From Pseudomonadota bacterium (GTDB taxonomy: Bacteria; Myxococcota_A; Polyangia; Polyangiales; Polyangiaceae): a DNA stretch of 64,000 bases. The notes beneath the pieces are model-generated. The model saw nothing but the letters and a program-made list of their open reading frames with translations. It was not told where the DNA came from and searched no databases. The position numbers and the translations under genes are program-made. Below, in pieces: positions 45,540 to 57,350 of this stretch. Position 1 is the first letter of the stretch; each line of letters begins with the position of its first letter. The stretch lies in contig JAEZYZ010000447.1 of assembly GCA_023418705.1 (NCBI GenBank), positions 1 to 64,000 on the forward strand, written 5' to 3'.

Positions 45540-46344
45540 GATCTCCGAGGAATGGCACGAACCGCACCCCCATCAGCCGCTCCCGAACGAAGGCTGACGG
45601 CTCGGCGCCCGGCCGCGTGCGCGTCCACCGCTCGAGCACCTGCTCCCCGTCCGTTGGACCCACGGGGATGACGAGCTTGCCGCCGACGGCCAGCTGCTCG
45701 AGCAGCGGCGCGGGCACGTGCTCGGGAGCGGCCGTGACCAAGATCGCGTCGAACGGAGCCGCCTCGGCCCAACCGCCGTAGCCGTCGCCCACCCTGAGCG
45801 CGACCCGCTCGGCACCGTAGCCGGCGCCGCGCAGCTGCCCGGCGCCGAGCTTGGCCACCTCCGGCAGGTACTCGATGGAATACACCTTCTTGCAGAGCTC
45901 CGCCAAGACGGCCGCCTGATAGCCGCTGCCCGTGCCCACCTCCAAACACGTCTCGTGCGGCTGCACGTCCGCGACCTCGCTCATCCGCGCCACCACGAAC
46001 GGTTGGCTGATGGTCTGACCGTGGCCGATCGGCAGCGGGCGGTCGCGATACGACAGCTCTCGAAACGCCTCCGGCACGAACAGGTGGCGCGGCACCTTCT
46101 CCATCGCCGCCAGGACCCGTGAATTGCGGATGCCTTGTTGGGCGAGGTGGCGGACCAACGCGCGCCGCTCGGCGAGCCGGCCCTCGGTGGCCGGCGCCAC
46201 CTGAGCCTCCCCTCCTTCGGTCCGGTTCACCCCGGCCTCCGCGGCAGCGCCGCCCTTCGCCGGCGAGCCTGGACAGGCTTGAAGGGCACCCGCGAGCACC
46301 ACCGCCACGCCCCTGCGCCCGATGTCCATCCCTCCATCATGCAT
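45517..46344 (-). CDS. pcm: Protein-L-isoaspartate O-methyltransferase, exported lipoprotein form
   Basis: The 275-residue product (ATG 46344; ATG 46329 is equally possible) has an N-terminal signal ending LQAC (Cys24) and a Gly/Ala spacer, then a complete Pcm domain. Visible are HLAQQGIRNSRVLAAMEKVP, the active-site segment PIGHGQTISQPFVVARM, the SAM motif CLEVGTGSGYQAAVLAELC and VTAAPEHVPAPLL. Pcm repairs damaged Asp/Asn residues using S-adenosylmethionine, a cytosolic cofactor. An exported Pcm is therefore puzzling, unless the signal is only an anchor. It lies 40 bases downstream of the site-2 protease gene and overlaps copy B of SUMF1-like. Confidence 0.85.
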   Translation of the reverse strand: MHDGGMDIGRRGVAVVLAGALQACPGSPAKGGAAAEAGVNRTEGGEAQVAPATEGRLAERRALVRHLAQQGIRNSRVLAAMEKVPRHLFVPEAFRELSYRDRPLPIGHGQTISQPFVVARMSEVADVQPHETCLEVGTGSGYQAAVLAELCKKVYSIEYLPEVAKLGAGQLRGAGYGAERVALRVGDGYGGWAEAAPFDAILVTAAPEHVPAPLLEQLAVGGKLVIPVGPTDGEQVLERWTRTRPGAEPSAFVRERLMGVRFVPFLGDRAERQGR

Positions 46345-46384
46345 CCGCACGGCCCGCGATCAATTCGGGCCTCTCGAGCCCGGA

Positions 46385-47746
46385 TCACGGCCCCGCCAGG
46401 ACGCCCGCCTTGCGGCCGTCGCCGCTCAAGGCCTGAAGCAGGGGATCGCTCTGAATCTGTTTGGAGATCGCGTCTCCGCCGGCGCGCACCGCCGCCTCGA
46501 GCGTCTCGATGGCCGCGGGCACCCGCTCGGCGCGAACGAACGCGCGCGCCGCCGCCAGCGCGTCCCCTGAGGCCGCCGTGAGCTCGAAGAGCGCGAGCCA
46601 AAGCGCTCCGGCTTCTGCCGCAGCGCCCGCCTCGAGCGCCGTCTCTGCCACCTTGCGGGCGTCCTCTGGATCCGTTTGTTCCAAGATCTGACGCGTCAGA
46701 TCCGCCGCTTCCCCCGCGCGCCCGGCCCCCAGCAGCGCTCGGACCAGCGCCGCCGCGACCTGCGGGCGCCGATCCCCGCGCTGCCGGCGGGCGACCAGCA
46801 AGCGCTCGGCGGCAAGCTCCCAGTTTTCTTCGATCTCATCGACCCCGGAGAGCAGGAGCACGTCCGCGCGCTCGGGCGCGGGCAGGCGCGCGAGCGCGGC
46901 GCGGGCCTCTGGAGCGCGCCGCTGCATCACCGCGGCCCACGCCACGACCTCACCGGCGCGCTGGCGGAGCTCGGCGTCCGGGCTGGCGGAGCAGACGGCG
47001 CCCGCCATGCTCGCGGCCGCCTCGAGCTTGCCGGCGTCGAGCTCCTCCTTCGCCTGCCGCAGCAGTTGCTGGAGCGCCTCGGGGCGGGGCTCGTCGCCGC
47101 CCTCGGGTTGACGGTTCGCGGCCAGGTAGCTGGTGATGCCGCCCATGGCGAAGATCACCGCCGCGAACACCCAGCCGAGCTTGAGCAAGAGGGCAGCGCA
47201 AATCAGCCCGAAGATCAGCGAGATGGTGGCCGCCATCCGCCGCCGCTCCTTGCCGAGCGCCAGGGCCATGATTTGCCCGCCGTCGAACGGCAAGACCGGC
47301 AGCAGGTTGATCGTGCTCCAGACGAAGTTGATCGACGCCAGCATCTGCATCGACCACAAAAGCTGGGAGTCCTCGTAGCCGTCGATCCGGCGCTCCCCAG
47401 CCGCCGCGGCGGCGATCGCGAACGCCGCCAGGCCGAGCGCGAAGCCCGCCAGCGGCCCGGCCAGGGTCACGATGATGCCCCGGCGGCGGCCGATGTCGTG
47501 GGTGGGCACCCAAGACGTGAGCCCCCCCATCATGTGCAGCAAGATGGTGGGCTTTTGTCCGTAGCTGCGCGCCGCATAGGCGTGACCGAGCTCGTGCACG
47601 AGCACGGAGACGAAGATCACGGCGATCAGAATCGAGCTCTGCAGCAAGCCCTGCTTGCCCGCGGAGCCGATGAGCAACGCAAGCAGCCAAAAGCCAGGCT
47701 GGATGTGAACCGGGAACCCGAGCAGGTTGAACCGGAGAATGCCCAT
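46385..47746 (-). CDS. Site-2 (M50) membrane protease with TPR C-terminus
   Basis: The 453-residue protein has about six membrane helices with the zinc motif HELGH (51-55) and the third ligand in INLLPVLPFDGGQI (Asp155), as in site-2 proteases. The C-terminal half (about 230-450) is a soluble helical TPR-like region. M50 proteases cut within membranes to release signalling or anti-sigma factors. No PDZ domain is visible and the substrate is unknown. It probably leads an operon with pcm and SUMF1-like copy B. Confidence 0.85.
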   Translation of the reverse strand: MGILRFNLLGFPVHIQPGFWLLALLIGSAGKQGLLQSSILIAVIFVSVLVHELGHAYAARSYGQKPTILLHMMGGLTSWVPTHDIGRRRGIIVTLAGPLAGFALGLAAFAIAAAAAGERRIDGYEDSQLLWSMQMLASINFVWSTINLLPVLPFDGGQIMALALGKERRRMAATISLIFGLICAALLLKLGWVFAAVIFAMGGITSYLAANRQPEGGDEPRPEALQQLLRQAKEELDAGKLEAAASMAGAVCSASPDAELRQRAGEVVAWAAVMQRRAPEARAALARLPAPERADVLLLSGVDEIEENWELAAERLLVARRQRGDRRPQVAAALVRALLGAGRAGEAADLTRQILEQTDPEDARKVAETALEAGAAAEAGALWLALFELTAASGDALAAARAFVRAERVPAAIETLEAAVRAGGDAISKQIQSDPLLQALSGDGRKAGVLAGP

Positions 47747-47831
47747 GGCCCGATTTCATAGCGCGCCGTGCCGGCCTCGACCATCGACGGCGAACCGGTC
47801 CCCGCCGCACCGCAACACCGGCACGCCGGCA

Positions 47832-50051
47832 TCAAGCCCGCCGCCGGGCCGGCAAACGCGCCTGTTTCCAGATCGCGACCATGGTTTCCAGCTGCGTCAA
47901 AAGCGCGCCGTTCGACTCCACCCAGTGCGGCGCGTGCGCGTTCCTGCTGCCGACCCAGCACAAGATCGACCGCTTGCGCCAGGCCGGCGGGACGCTGGCC
48001 ATCATCTCCTCGTCCGTGCGATCGTCCCCGGCGCAGAACAGAAAGTCCGAGCGCGCGTAGCGCTTGAGCAGCTGGGCTGCGGACTGCCCCTTGGTGATCG
48101 ATTGGTGCCGCACCTCGATCACCCGGTTGCCCCTGAGGACGTTGTACGGGCGGCGTTTGAGCGCGTCCTCGAGCAGCGCGAGCAGCTCACCCGCTTGGAA
48201 CGCGCCATACTCGGGATCGGCGGCGCGGTAGTGCCAGGCCAGACCGGCCTTTTTGTACTCGCAAGCGCTGCCGGGCGTGCGCCGGGTGAAATCCTGAAAC
48301 AGCGGCTCCACCAGCCGCTTCATCTGGTCCATGCTGACCTCCACGCGGCTCTCCCAGGGCCCGCCGGGGTGCCGCACCGCGAGGCCGTGCTCACACACCA
48401 ACCCGATGTTCAGCGCGCCGAGCCAAGCCTCCAGCACGTCGGCGCTCCGGCCGCTGATGACGTACACCGTCGCGAGCTCGCTCAGCGCGTGCAACACGTC
48501 CAGGATGCGCTGGCTCGGCGCGGCATCGCTCGGGTCGAGCACGTACGAGCGCAGCGTGCCGTCGTAGTCGAGCAGCACCAGCGGGCGTTCGGCGGCGCGC
48601 ACCCGAGCCGCCATGTCCGGCTCTTCCAGGCGCAAGAGCTGAGCCCGGGGGCGCACGTCGACCTGGCAGCTCTCGAGCTTGTCCAAGAAGGCATTGGCCC
48701 AGCGCATGCTGGTGTTCTCCGTCACGAAGCGCAGCATGTGGCGGAAGCCCTCCATGTTGGGCCGCCGGGCCTCGAGCGCATCGGCCAACGCTTGAGCGAC
48801 TTCGTTGATGTTGTACGGGTTGACCAGGCGAGCGCCCGGCAGGCAGTGAGCGGCGCCCGCGAACTCGCTCAAGATGAGCGTGCCTCCCTGTTGCTCGCGG
48901 GCGGCGACGTACTCGAGGGCGACCAGGTTCATGCCGTCCCGGACGGGCGTCACCAGCGCCACGTCCGCCGCCTTGTACAGCCCGACCAGCCGCTCGCGCG
49001 GGACCGACTGATTGACGTACACCACCGGCATCGAGCTCGACGAGCCGTACCGGCCGTTGATGCGGCCCACCAGCTCGTCCACCTCGCGCTTCAACCGCTG
49101 GTACTCGTCGACGGCGGTGCGGGACGGCGCCGCGATCTGGATCAGCACCACCCGCTGGCGCCATTTCGGGTGAGCGCGCAAGAGCTCCTCGAACGCGAGC
49201 AGCTTCTCGGGGATGCCCTTGGTGTAGTCGAGGCGGTCGACGCCGACGATGATCTTCTTGCCGGCGTAGGTGCTCTGCACGCTGGCGTACTCTTGCCGCG
49301 CCTCCCTACCCTCGGCCATCACCCGCACCTCCCCCGGATCGAGCCCGATCGGCAGCACCGACAGCTTGACGGTGCGGGCGTGCACCCGAATGCTCTCCGT
49401 GCCCGACTCACACCCGAGCACACGCAGCGCCGCATTGCGGAAGTGACTGACGTATTCGTAGGCGTGAAAACCGAGCAGGTCGGCGCCCAGCATGCCCCGC
49501 AAGATCTCCTCGCGCGCCGGCAAGGTGCGGTACGTCTCCGCGGACGGGAATGGGATGTGCAGAAAGAAGCCGATCGGGCAGTTCAGGCCCCGGCGCCGCA
49601 GCATGTCCGGCACCAGGCTGAGCTGGTAGTCGTGGACCCAGACCACGTCCTCCTGCCGCGCACGCTCGAAAATCGCCGCGGCGAACAGCTCATTTACCTT
49701 TTGGTACGCCTTCCACCCCGCGCTGTCGAAGCGCGAGCGATCGGGCAGGTTGTGGTAGAGCGGCCATAAAACTTCGTTGGAAAAGCTCTGATAAAACCCC
49801 TCGATGTCCGTCTTGCTGATGAACACGGGCGCGGTCTTGTGCTCGGCGAGCTTGCGGGTCACGTCGTGCCGTTCCGCCTCCGGGACGTGCGCCCCGGGCC
49901 AGCCGATCCATTCGAACGGGCGTCGTTCGGCCACGGCTTTGAGCGCCGTCACGAGGCCACCTGTGCTCGGTGAGGCTTCCCAGACATCGTGACGCCGGGC
50001 GACGGTGACCGGGAGGCGCGCAGAGGCAATGATGAGTCGCGGCTTGGCCAT
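47832..50051 (-). CDS. otsA-otsB: Bifunctional trehalose-6-phosphate synthase / phosphatase
   Basis: This 739-residue fusion has a GT20 trehalose-6-phosphate synthase in the first 470 residues ([50 protein letters not shown]). A HAD-type phosphatase follows, with LLDYDGTL holding the nucleophilic Asp, the motif VISGRS and the acidic [12 protein letters not shown]. Together they make trehalose from UDP-glucose and glucose-6-phosphate. In most bacteria the two activities are on separate proteins; such fusions are better known from eukaryotes and some bacterial groups. It is divergent from the GH15 gene, so synthesis and breakdown may be co-regulated through the shared 191-base region. Confidence 0.95.
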   Translation of the reverse strand: MAKPRLIIASARLPVTVARRHDVWEASPSTGGLVTALKAVAERRPFEWIGWPGAHVPEAERHDVTRKLAEHKTAPVFISKTDIEGFYQSFSNEVLWPLYHNLPDRSRFDSAGWKAYQKVNELFAAAIFERARQEDVVWVHDYQLSLVPDMLRRRGLNCPIGFFLHIPFPSAETYRTLPAREEILRGMLGADLLGFHAYEYVSHFRNAALRVLGCESGTESIRVHARTVKLSVLPIGLDPGEVRVMAEGREARQEYASVQSTYAGKKIIVGVDRLDYTKGIPEKLLAFEELLRAHPKWRQRVVLIQIAAPSRTAVDEYQRLKREVDELVGRINGRYGSSSSMPVVYVNQSVPRERLVGLYKAADVALVTPVRDGMNLVALEYVAAREQQGGTLILSEFAGAAHCLPGARLVNPYNINEVAQALADALEARRPNMEGFRHMLRFVTENTSMRWANAFLDKLESCQVDVRPRAQLLRLEEPDMAARVRAAERPLVLLDYDGTLRSYVLDPSDAAPSQRILDVLHALSELATVYVISGRSADVLEAWLGALNIGLVCEHGLAVRHPGGPWESRVEVSMDQMKRLVEPLFQDFTRRTPGSACEYKKAGLAWHYRAADPEYGAFQAGELLALLEDALKRRPYNVLRGNRVIEVRHQSITKGQSAAQLLKRYARSDFLFCAGDDRTDEEMMASVPPAWRKRSILCWVGSRNAHAPHWVESNGALLTQLETMVAIWKQARLPARRRA

Positions 50052-50242
50052 ACGTATTCCTATGTCACACCGTCACCTAGGGTTCAGCAAAATCTCGCGC
50101 CGGCGCGGGAGGCCTGAACAATTCGGAAATTTGGGGGGACAAATTCCAAAGACCTTTTGCTAGAGTAGCTCGGATGATGCGCATTCGTCGGAGTGCATGA
50201 CCGGGATTGCGCGATGAATCGGCTAATTTTTCCGCACCCCCC

Positions 50243-52015
50243 GTGAAGCTCGCCCTCATCGGAAATTGCGCCTACCAGGCCCTGATCACGGATCGCGGCC
50301 GCGTCGCCTGGTTGTGTTGGCCCCGCTTCGACTCGAGCTTCGTGTTCGGCGAGCTGCTGGACGCCGAGCGTGGCGGGGTGTTCAGCATCGAGCCAGCGGG
50401 CGAGGCCTTCGAGACGGAGCAAGCGTACGTATCGAACACCAATATCTTGCGCACGGTGTTCCACGCCGCCGATGGCTCGTTCGAGCTCATCGATTTCGCG
50501 CCCCGTTTCAAGCAGTACGAGCGTTTCTACAAGCCGACGATGCTGATGCGGCGCCTGCGGCGGCTCAGCGGAAACCCGCGGGTCCGCATCCGGTGCCGGC
50601 CGAGCTACGACTACGGACGCCTCCATCCCGTTCCGCACCTGGCCTCCAACCACCTGCAGTGGCCGATCCCGGGGGCGGCGCTGCGGCTGACGACCAACCT
50701 CCCCTTGAGCTACATCAACGAGGAGCGGGAATTTCTGCTCGAGCGTGAGGCGTACGTGGCGCTCACCTGGGGAGCGCCGCTCGAGGCCCCCCTGGCCGAG
50801 ACGTGCGAGAGCTTTCTGACCCGCACCCACGCCTACTGGGAAGGCTGGGTGAAGCGCACGACGCTCCCGGGGCGTTTCCAGCGCGAAGTGCTGCGGTCGG
50901 CCCTCGCGCTGAAGCTCCATCAGTACGAGGACACCGGCGCGATCACCGCGGCCGCGACCACCAGCATCCCCGAATACCCGGGCTCCGGACGCAACTGGGA
51001 CTACCGCTTCTGTTGGCTGCGCGACTCGTATTTCACGCTGCGGGCCATGCGACGCATCGGGCACTACGAGGAAATGGAGACCTTCGTCAGCTTCTTGAAG
51101 AACCTGGCCGAGGCCTCGCCGGAGCGCCTGCAGCCGGTGTACGGCATCTCCGGCGAGCGCGAGCTGCACGAGACCGCGCTCGAGTACCTCTCCGGCTACC
51201 AGAACAATCCCCCGGTGCGGCACGGCAACGCCGCCTACAAGCAATTTCAGAACGACGTCTACGGCGAAATGGTCGCGGCCATCGCGCCCTTCTTCCTCGA
51301 CATCCGCTTCGAGGAACACCTGACGGGCGGCTCGGACCGGTTGGTGCGCCGGCTGCTCGAGCGCATCGCGCAGACCATGGAGGAGCCGGACGCCGGGATC
51401 TGGGAAATCCGCGGCGACGTGCGGGTGCACACCTTCTCGCTCTTGATGCACTGGGTGGGGGGTGTCGTCGGCAGCCGGATCGGCCAACGCCTGAAAGATC
51501 CGGATCTCGAGGGCTTCGCCGCCGGGCTCGCGGCGCGCGCTCGCTCGTTGATCGAACAGCGCTGCTACCGGCCGGACCTCGGCTACTACGGAGATTCGGT
51601 CGAGACCGATCACGCCGACGCGGCCCTGCTGATGATGGTGAACCTCGGGTTCTTGAAGAAGAGCCACGCCTATGCGGAGTCGCACGTGCGCAGCCTCGCC
51701 AAGGAGCTCAGCGTGCGGGGGCACCTGATGCGGCGCTACAGCCACCACGACGGCATCGGCGACACGCACGGCACGTTCACGGTGTGCGGCTTCTGGTACG
51801 CCGAGGCGCTCGCCCGGCTCGGCTACGTCGACGAGGCCGAGCGGGGCTTCGAGCAACTGCTCCGCTACGCCAACCACGTCGGATTGTTCAGCGAGGACGT
51901 GGACCCGGAGACGGGCGAGCAGTGGGGCAACTTCCCGCAGACCTACTCCCACGTCGGGCTCATCAACGCCGCCTTCGCCATCAGCCCGCTCCCGCTCGAA
52001 GTCGGCGATCCTTGA
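50243..52015 (+). CDS. Glycoside hydrolase family 15 (glucoamylase/trehalase-like)
   Basis: The 590-residue protein begins VKLALIGNCAYQALITDRGR and WLCWPRFDSS, the normal N-terminal domain of bacterial GH15 proteins. The catalytic alpha6/alpha6 barrel contains GRNWDYRFCWLRDS, with acidic residues such as GIWEIRG near the general acid, and a second segment, CYRPDLGYYGDS. GH15 includes glucoamylases and bacterial trehalases. The neighbouring trehalose synthase suggests trehalose, but starch or glycogen fragments are possible. GTG 50243 is preferred over a TTG 12 codons upstream. No signal peptide is visible. Confidence 0.88.
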   Translation: MKLALIGNCAYQALITDRGRVAWLCWPRFDSSFVFGELLDAERGGVFSIEPAGEAFETEQAYVSNTNILRTVFHAADGSFELIDFAPRFKQYERFYKPTMLMRRLRRLSGNPRVRIRCRPSYDYGRLHPVPHLASNHLQWPIPGAALRLTTNLPLSYINEEREFLLEREAYVALTWGAPLEAPLAETCESFLTRTHAYWEGWVKRTTLPGRFQREVLRSALALKLHQYEDTGAITAAATTSIPEYPGSGRNWDYRFCWLRDSYFTLRAMRRIGHYEEMETFVSFLKNLAEASPERLQPVYGISGERELHETALEYLSGYQNNPPVRHGNAAYKQFQNDVYGEMVAAIAPFFLDIRFEEHLTGGSDRLVRRLLERIAQTMEEPDAGIWEIRGDVRVHTFSLLMHWVGGVVGSRIGQRLKDPDLEGFAAGLAARARSLIEQRCYRPDLGYYGDSVETDHADAALLMMVNLGFLKKSHAYAESHVRSLAKELSVRGHLMRRYSHHDGIGDTHGTFTVCGFWYAEALARLGYVDEAERGFEQLLRYANHVGLFSEDVDPETGEQWGNFPQTYSHVGLINAAFAISPLPLEVGDP

Positions 52016-52110
52016 TTTTCACCAGCGAGCGAGCGTCGCGGCGACGACGCTTGCGGATCGGAGAGCGGGCAAAACGCATCTCACCACCGAACGAGCGTCG
52101 TGCGTCGACG

Positions 52111-52266
52111 GGTCGGAAGGGGGACCGACGTCGTCGGTCCCCAACTGGAGTTTCGATCTCGGCGGCGCGACTCGCCACCGTGGCGGCTACCGGACGGCGA
52201 GGACCGCGTCGAGCTCAACCGTCGAACTCCACTAGTACCTTCCGTCCTTCGCGCCTTCCTGTGAAC
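52111..52266. repeat. Dispersed MITE-like repeat, copy 2
   Basis: It is about 88% identical (by eye) over 155 bases to the copy at 61213-61364. The left part has a perfect 10-bp hairpin (GGGGACCGAC / GTCGGTCCCC). Near-matching 10-base inverted ends lie at 52111-52120 and 52238-52247. It fills most of the gap 52016-52291, which holds no gene. Confidence 0.85.
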
Positions 52267-52291
52267 GAAACAGCGGAGGCCGCGGGGCGCC

Positions 52292-54157
52292 TCACTCGTG
52301 GATGTAGATCGTCGTCCCCTCACCCATGTCGGGGCCGATGTTCACGCCGTGCCAGCCGTCGGGCACGGGCGGATCGGTCCAGTTGAAGACGATGCGGGCG
52401 TCGATCGGCGACAGGTTGATGCAGCCGTGGCTCCGCGGGACGCCGAACACGTCGTGCCAATAGGCGCCGTGCAGCGCGTAGCCGGAAGCGAAGTATTGAA
52501 TCCAGGGCACGTCGCGCAGCTCGAAGCCGCTGGCGCCACGGCGAATCGTGACCCCGTACTCGGGGTGGCGCCCTTTTTTGATGTTGGCCAGGCGCCGCTG
52601 GTCCTCGTCCGAGAGCTTCTTGCCGCTCTTCTCGGCCGCCAAGAGCCGATCGACGGTGGCGCGCGCCGCCGGCCCGAGCCCCCCCGACCCGGTGTTGGCC
52701 CGCGTGCCGCCCGAGACGCTCGAGTTCTCCTCCGAGTCCATGGCGGCGGCGATGTGCTTGCTCTTGAGCCGAAAGGTGCCCTGCGGGGTCGCGAGCGAGT
52801 CCTTCGGATCCCCAAGCCGGTCGCGACCGGTCGAGACCAGCGTCGCGTAAAACGGGCGCTTGCCCTCGTACAGCACCAGCGTCTGCTGCCGGAGCGACAC
52901 GTCGATCCACTTTTCGCCCTTCTTCGCGACCTCGGGATACTCCGGCGGCTCGGCGACGATGCCGAGGTCGTCCGCCTTGAGCCAGCGCGTCTTGTCGCGC
53001 AGCGTCTGGTAGTAGCGGGCCCCGGCCTCGATGCGTGCTTTGCCGCTCAGCGGCACGATCGCCCGGCGCGGAACGGCCTCCGCCGGGCGCGCCTCGTCCC
53101 TGCCCTTGATCAGCTTGTAGGTGGTCACGTCGCGCTTCAACACCCACGCGAACGGGATCGGCATGGCTTCGGCGATCTCGATGCCGTGAAACGGCGAGCC
53201 CGTGTCCGGCTTCACCTTCGTGGTCGGGATCAGCCGCAGGTCGACGGTGACCGCGAACCGGCGCTCGAGATCGGCGTCCTTGGTGTTGAACGCGGCAACG
53301 AAGCTGAGCCCGGTCTTGCGCCGCACCCGGTCCGCGAAGATGGCGTACTCCGGCACCTGGAACCCCGAGACGTTCGGGATCTTTCGGCCGTCCTCCAGCC
53401 AAAACGGGATCGGATCGTCCGGGCCATCGCCGCCGAGCAGCTCGTTTCTGCTGAGCTGCGTCGACAGCCGAAAGCCTTCGGGGTGCTTGAGGCCCGGACG
53501 CGCGATGCCGCGCGGATCGAGCGGCACGTCATTGGCGCCGATCTCCACCCGCTGCACCTCCGCCTCGTGCTGTCGAAACCACTCGAGGTGCTCTTCGAGC
53601 TTGAACTCGCTCTTGAGCTGCTCGGCCTTGGTCGGGATCCGAAGGTACTGCGGGGCGGTCGCGCGCACGAAGCCGTAGCGGTACGGGAGCGGCTTGTCGA
53701 GCTGTGGCCTGCGGCTCGCGGCGCGCACCAACGGATCGTCGACGTCGATGGTGACCTCGTCGGTGCACATGTACCCCATCGGATAGACCCGATACCACTC
53801 CCCCTTGCAGCCCTTGCCCGATACCGGCTTCTTGTCGCGCTTGACGATGCCACCGAGGCGCAGGTACCCGAGCCGCCTGGAGTCCACGTTCGGTAGTTTG
53901 TAGACCGTGGCGGCGATGATCGTCGCGGCCAGCGTCGGCGCTTCATCCGGCGCCTTGGTGTCGAGCTCGCCGTGGTCGACGACCAGGCTCGAGAGCGGCG
54001 CGGCGCCGCTTGCGGCTGCGGCCGGGACCGCGGACGCCGCGGCGGGCGCCGGCGTGGCCTCCGCCTCCTGCTTTTTGCAGCCGCCGGTGGCCGCGGGAGA
54101 CACCAAGATCAAAAGCGGCGCGAGCCGCTTCCCGACGTTGGACCGCTCCAAACGCAT
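52292..54157 (-). CDS. L,D-transpeptidase (YkuD) lipoprotein
   Basis: The 621-residue protein (ATG 54157) has a lipoprotein signal ending ATGGC (Cys27) and an Ala/Pro linker. A long N-terminal region of unknown fold follows (KLPNVDSRRLGYLRL, EWYRVYPMGYMC suggest an SH3-like module), then the YkuD domain from about 470. Its catalytic signature is HGAYWHDVFGVPRSHGCINL with the nucleophilic Cys. It would form 3-3 cross-links in peptidoglycan or attach proteins to it. The N-terminal half, about 450 residues, is much longer than in typical L,D-transpeptidases. Confidence 0.92.
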   Translation of the reverse strand: MRLERSNVGKRLAPLLILVSPAATGGCKKQEAEATPAPAAASAVPAAAASGAAPLSSLVVDHGELDTKAPDEAPTLAATIIAATVYKLPNVDSRRLGYLRLGGIVKRDKKPVSGKGCKGEWYRVYPMGYMCTDEVTIDVDDPLVRAASRRPQLDKPLPYRYGFVRATAPQYLRIPTKAEQLKSEFKLEEHLEWFRQHEAEVQRVEIGANDVPLDPRGIARPGLKHPEGFRLSTQLSRNELLGGDGPDDPIPFWLEDGRKIPNVSGFQVPEYAIFADRVRRKTGLSFVAAFNTKDADLERRFAVTVDLRLIPTTKVKPDTGSPFHGIEIAEAMPIPFAWVLKRDVTTYKLIKGRDEARPAEAVPRRAIVPLSGKARIEAGARYYQTLRDKTRWLKADDLGIVAEPPEYPEVAKKGEKWIDVSLRQQTLVLYEGKRPFYATLVSTGRDRLGDPKDSLATPQGTFRLKSKHIAAAMDSEENSSVSGGTRANTGSGGLGPAARATVDRLLAAEKSGKKLSDEDQRRLANIKKGRHPEYGVTIRRGASGFELRDVPWIQYFASGYALHGAYWHDVFGVPRSHGCINLSPIDARIVFNWTDPPVPDGWHGVNIGPDMGEGTTIYIHE

Positions 54158-54191
54158 GGCGGCCTTGGTCTTACCCAGCCGCCGCCGCCGA

Positions 54192-55808
<1,617 letters not shown>

Positions 55809-55865
55809 GGGTACCGTCCTCCGAGGCAGCGTTCGAGCAGAGGGTCGAAGCCACGGAACGTGACC

Positions 55866-57344
55866 TCAGCCGCTCGGTCGCAGATCTCCGTCCAGATACG
55901 GCGCCGGTCCCGCGATCCCTGCCGGATCTTGTGGCTGGGCTTTGCGATCGACCACGACGTGGGTCGCCTGCTCGGGCAGCGGCGGCAGCTCGGAGAGGTC
56001 GACACCGGGACCAACCCAAAAAACCTCCGGCACCGGCCAGTACTTGCTCTTGTAGCGCCTCCGATCGGTGCGGCCATCCGGGTAAGAAATGTCGAGCACA
56101 CTCACGATGTCATAGCCCAAAATCCCCTTCTGCTTCTGCTTGATCGTGTTCGGGGCGAGCTCGGGCTTGGTGTAGATGCGCCGGTGAAACTCCTGGGTCT
56201 CGATCACGGCGTAGCGGTGCTCGACCTTGGCGGGCGGATCGAGACCGAGCAGCTCGACGCGGATGACGTAGCGACTGGGCAGGTAGGCGTGCACCATCAG
56301 CGGCACGTCGAAGGGGTTTTTGATGCGCAGATCCACCTCTCGATCGATGACGGTGGCGTCGAGCCCGAGCGGTGCGTAGCCGCTCGGGCGGCTGTGGCTG
56401 CGACGCCGCACGATCTCGAGCAAGCCGTGCACGGCGGCGGCGTGGAGCGTGGTCGCCACCTGGCAGACGCCGCCCCCGACGTCCTTCTCCATCTCGTCCT
56501 CGACGATGACCGGCGCCTCGACGAAGCCCCGCTCCAGGGTGCGCTCCCCCACCACCTTGTTGAAGCTGAAGACCTCACCCGGGGCGAGCACGGTACCGTT
56601 CAGGTAGTCGGCCGCGCGGGCGATGTTGACCGCGCGAGCGCCGGCCTTGTTCTCGAAGCTGGTCTCGTAGCTGGCGAGCAGCCTGGAGACGTCGACCGCC
56701 TCGAGCATGGAGCTCGTCACCTTGGGCGGGATCCGATCGACGGCGGCGGTGAACCAGGCGTACTCCGCGTGCTCTCCGCCGGCGATCACGTCGACCGTCC
56801 CCTCGACGTCCAGCTGCCGCCCGGGCCGCTCCAAGACGCGGCGGCGGTTGTGCAGGTCGAGGTGGGCGTCGACCGGCTCCTGGCGCACGGAGGGCGCGAG
56901 CAGAGAGAGCGTCCGGCGGGCGCGGTCTCGATCGAAGCTCGTGCTGAGCGGCACGTCCTCCTCACCGCGCCAGGCGCGGTAGGCGCGCGCCAAGCGCTCG
57001 CGCAGCCCGCCGGCCTTGATGTGTTCCCGGGCGCGCTGCAGGGTGTCGGCCACGTCGAGCTCGACGCCGAGCTGCCCCAGCGTCAGCGTGACGAGCTCGC
57101 CGGATGCGTCGAGCACCACCTCGTCGTCGAGCATCGCCTCGCGCCGCTGCTCGAGCCAGTCGCCGAGCGGGCGATCCGAGGGGGCGACGGCGCCGCCGAT
57201 GGTCATGCCGGGAGGCGGACGCTCCGTGGCCAGCCACCGATCGGCGGCAACGACGCCGCCCGCGGCCAACCCGCCGCCCAACGCAGCACAGGCGGCGATC
57301 CAGCCGAGCGGTGCCCGACTCCGACGACGGTCCGCGGCGCTCAC
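55866..57344 (-). CDS. VanW-family protein
   Basis: The 492-residue protein has an N-terminal membrane helix (about 14-34, WIAACAALGGGLAAGGVVAA), a peptidoglycan-binding-4 (YoaR-like) region and the VanW domain. The VanW domain shows ARAADYLNGTVLAPGEVFSF, VGGGVCQVATTLHAAAVHG, SHSRPSGYAPLGLDA, VHAYLPSRYVIRVELLG. VanW is named from vancomycin-resistance clusters but its biochemical role is unknown. In this setting it is probably a cell-wall associated protein. GTG 57344 lies six bases after TAGGCT of a promoter with a TTGCGG -35 box. Confidence 0.9.
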   Translation of the reverse strand: MSAADRRRSRAPLGWIAACAALGGGLAAGGVVAADRWLATERPPPGMTIGGAVAPSDRPLGDWLEQRREAMLDDEVVLDASGELVTLTLGQLGVELDVADTLQRAREHIKAGGLRERLARAYRAWRGEEDVPLSTSFDRDRARRTLSLLAPSVRQEPVDAHLDLHNRRRVLERPGRQLDVEGTVDVIAGGEHAEYAWFTAAVDRIPPKVTSSMLEAVDVSRLLASYETSFENKAGARAVNIARAADYLNGTVLAPGEVFSFNKVVGERTLERGFVEAPVIVEDEMEKDVGGGVCQVATTLHAAAVHGLLEIVRRRSHSRPSGYAPLGLDATVIDREVDLRIKNPFDVPLMVHAYLPSRYVIRVELLGLDPPAKVEHRYAVIETQEFHRRIYTKPELAPNTIKQKQKGILGYDIVSVLDISYPDGRTDRRRYKSKYWPVPEVFWVGPGVDLSELPPLPEQATHVVVDRKAQPQDPAGIAGPAPYLDGDLRPSG

Positions 57345-57350
57345 GCAACT

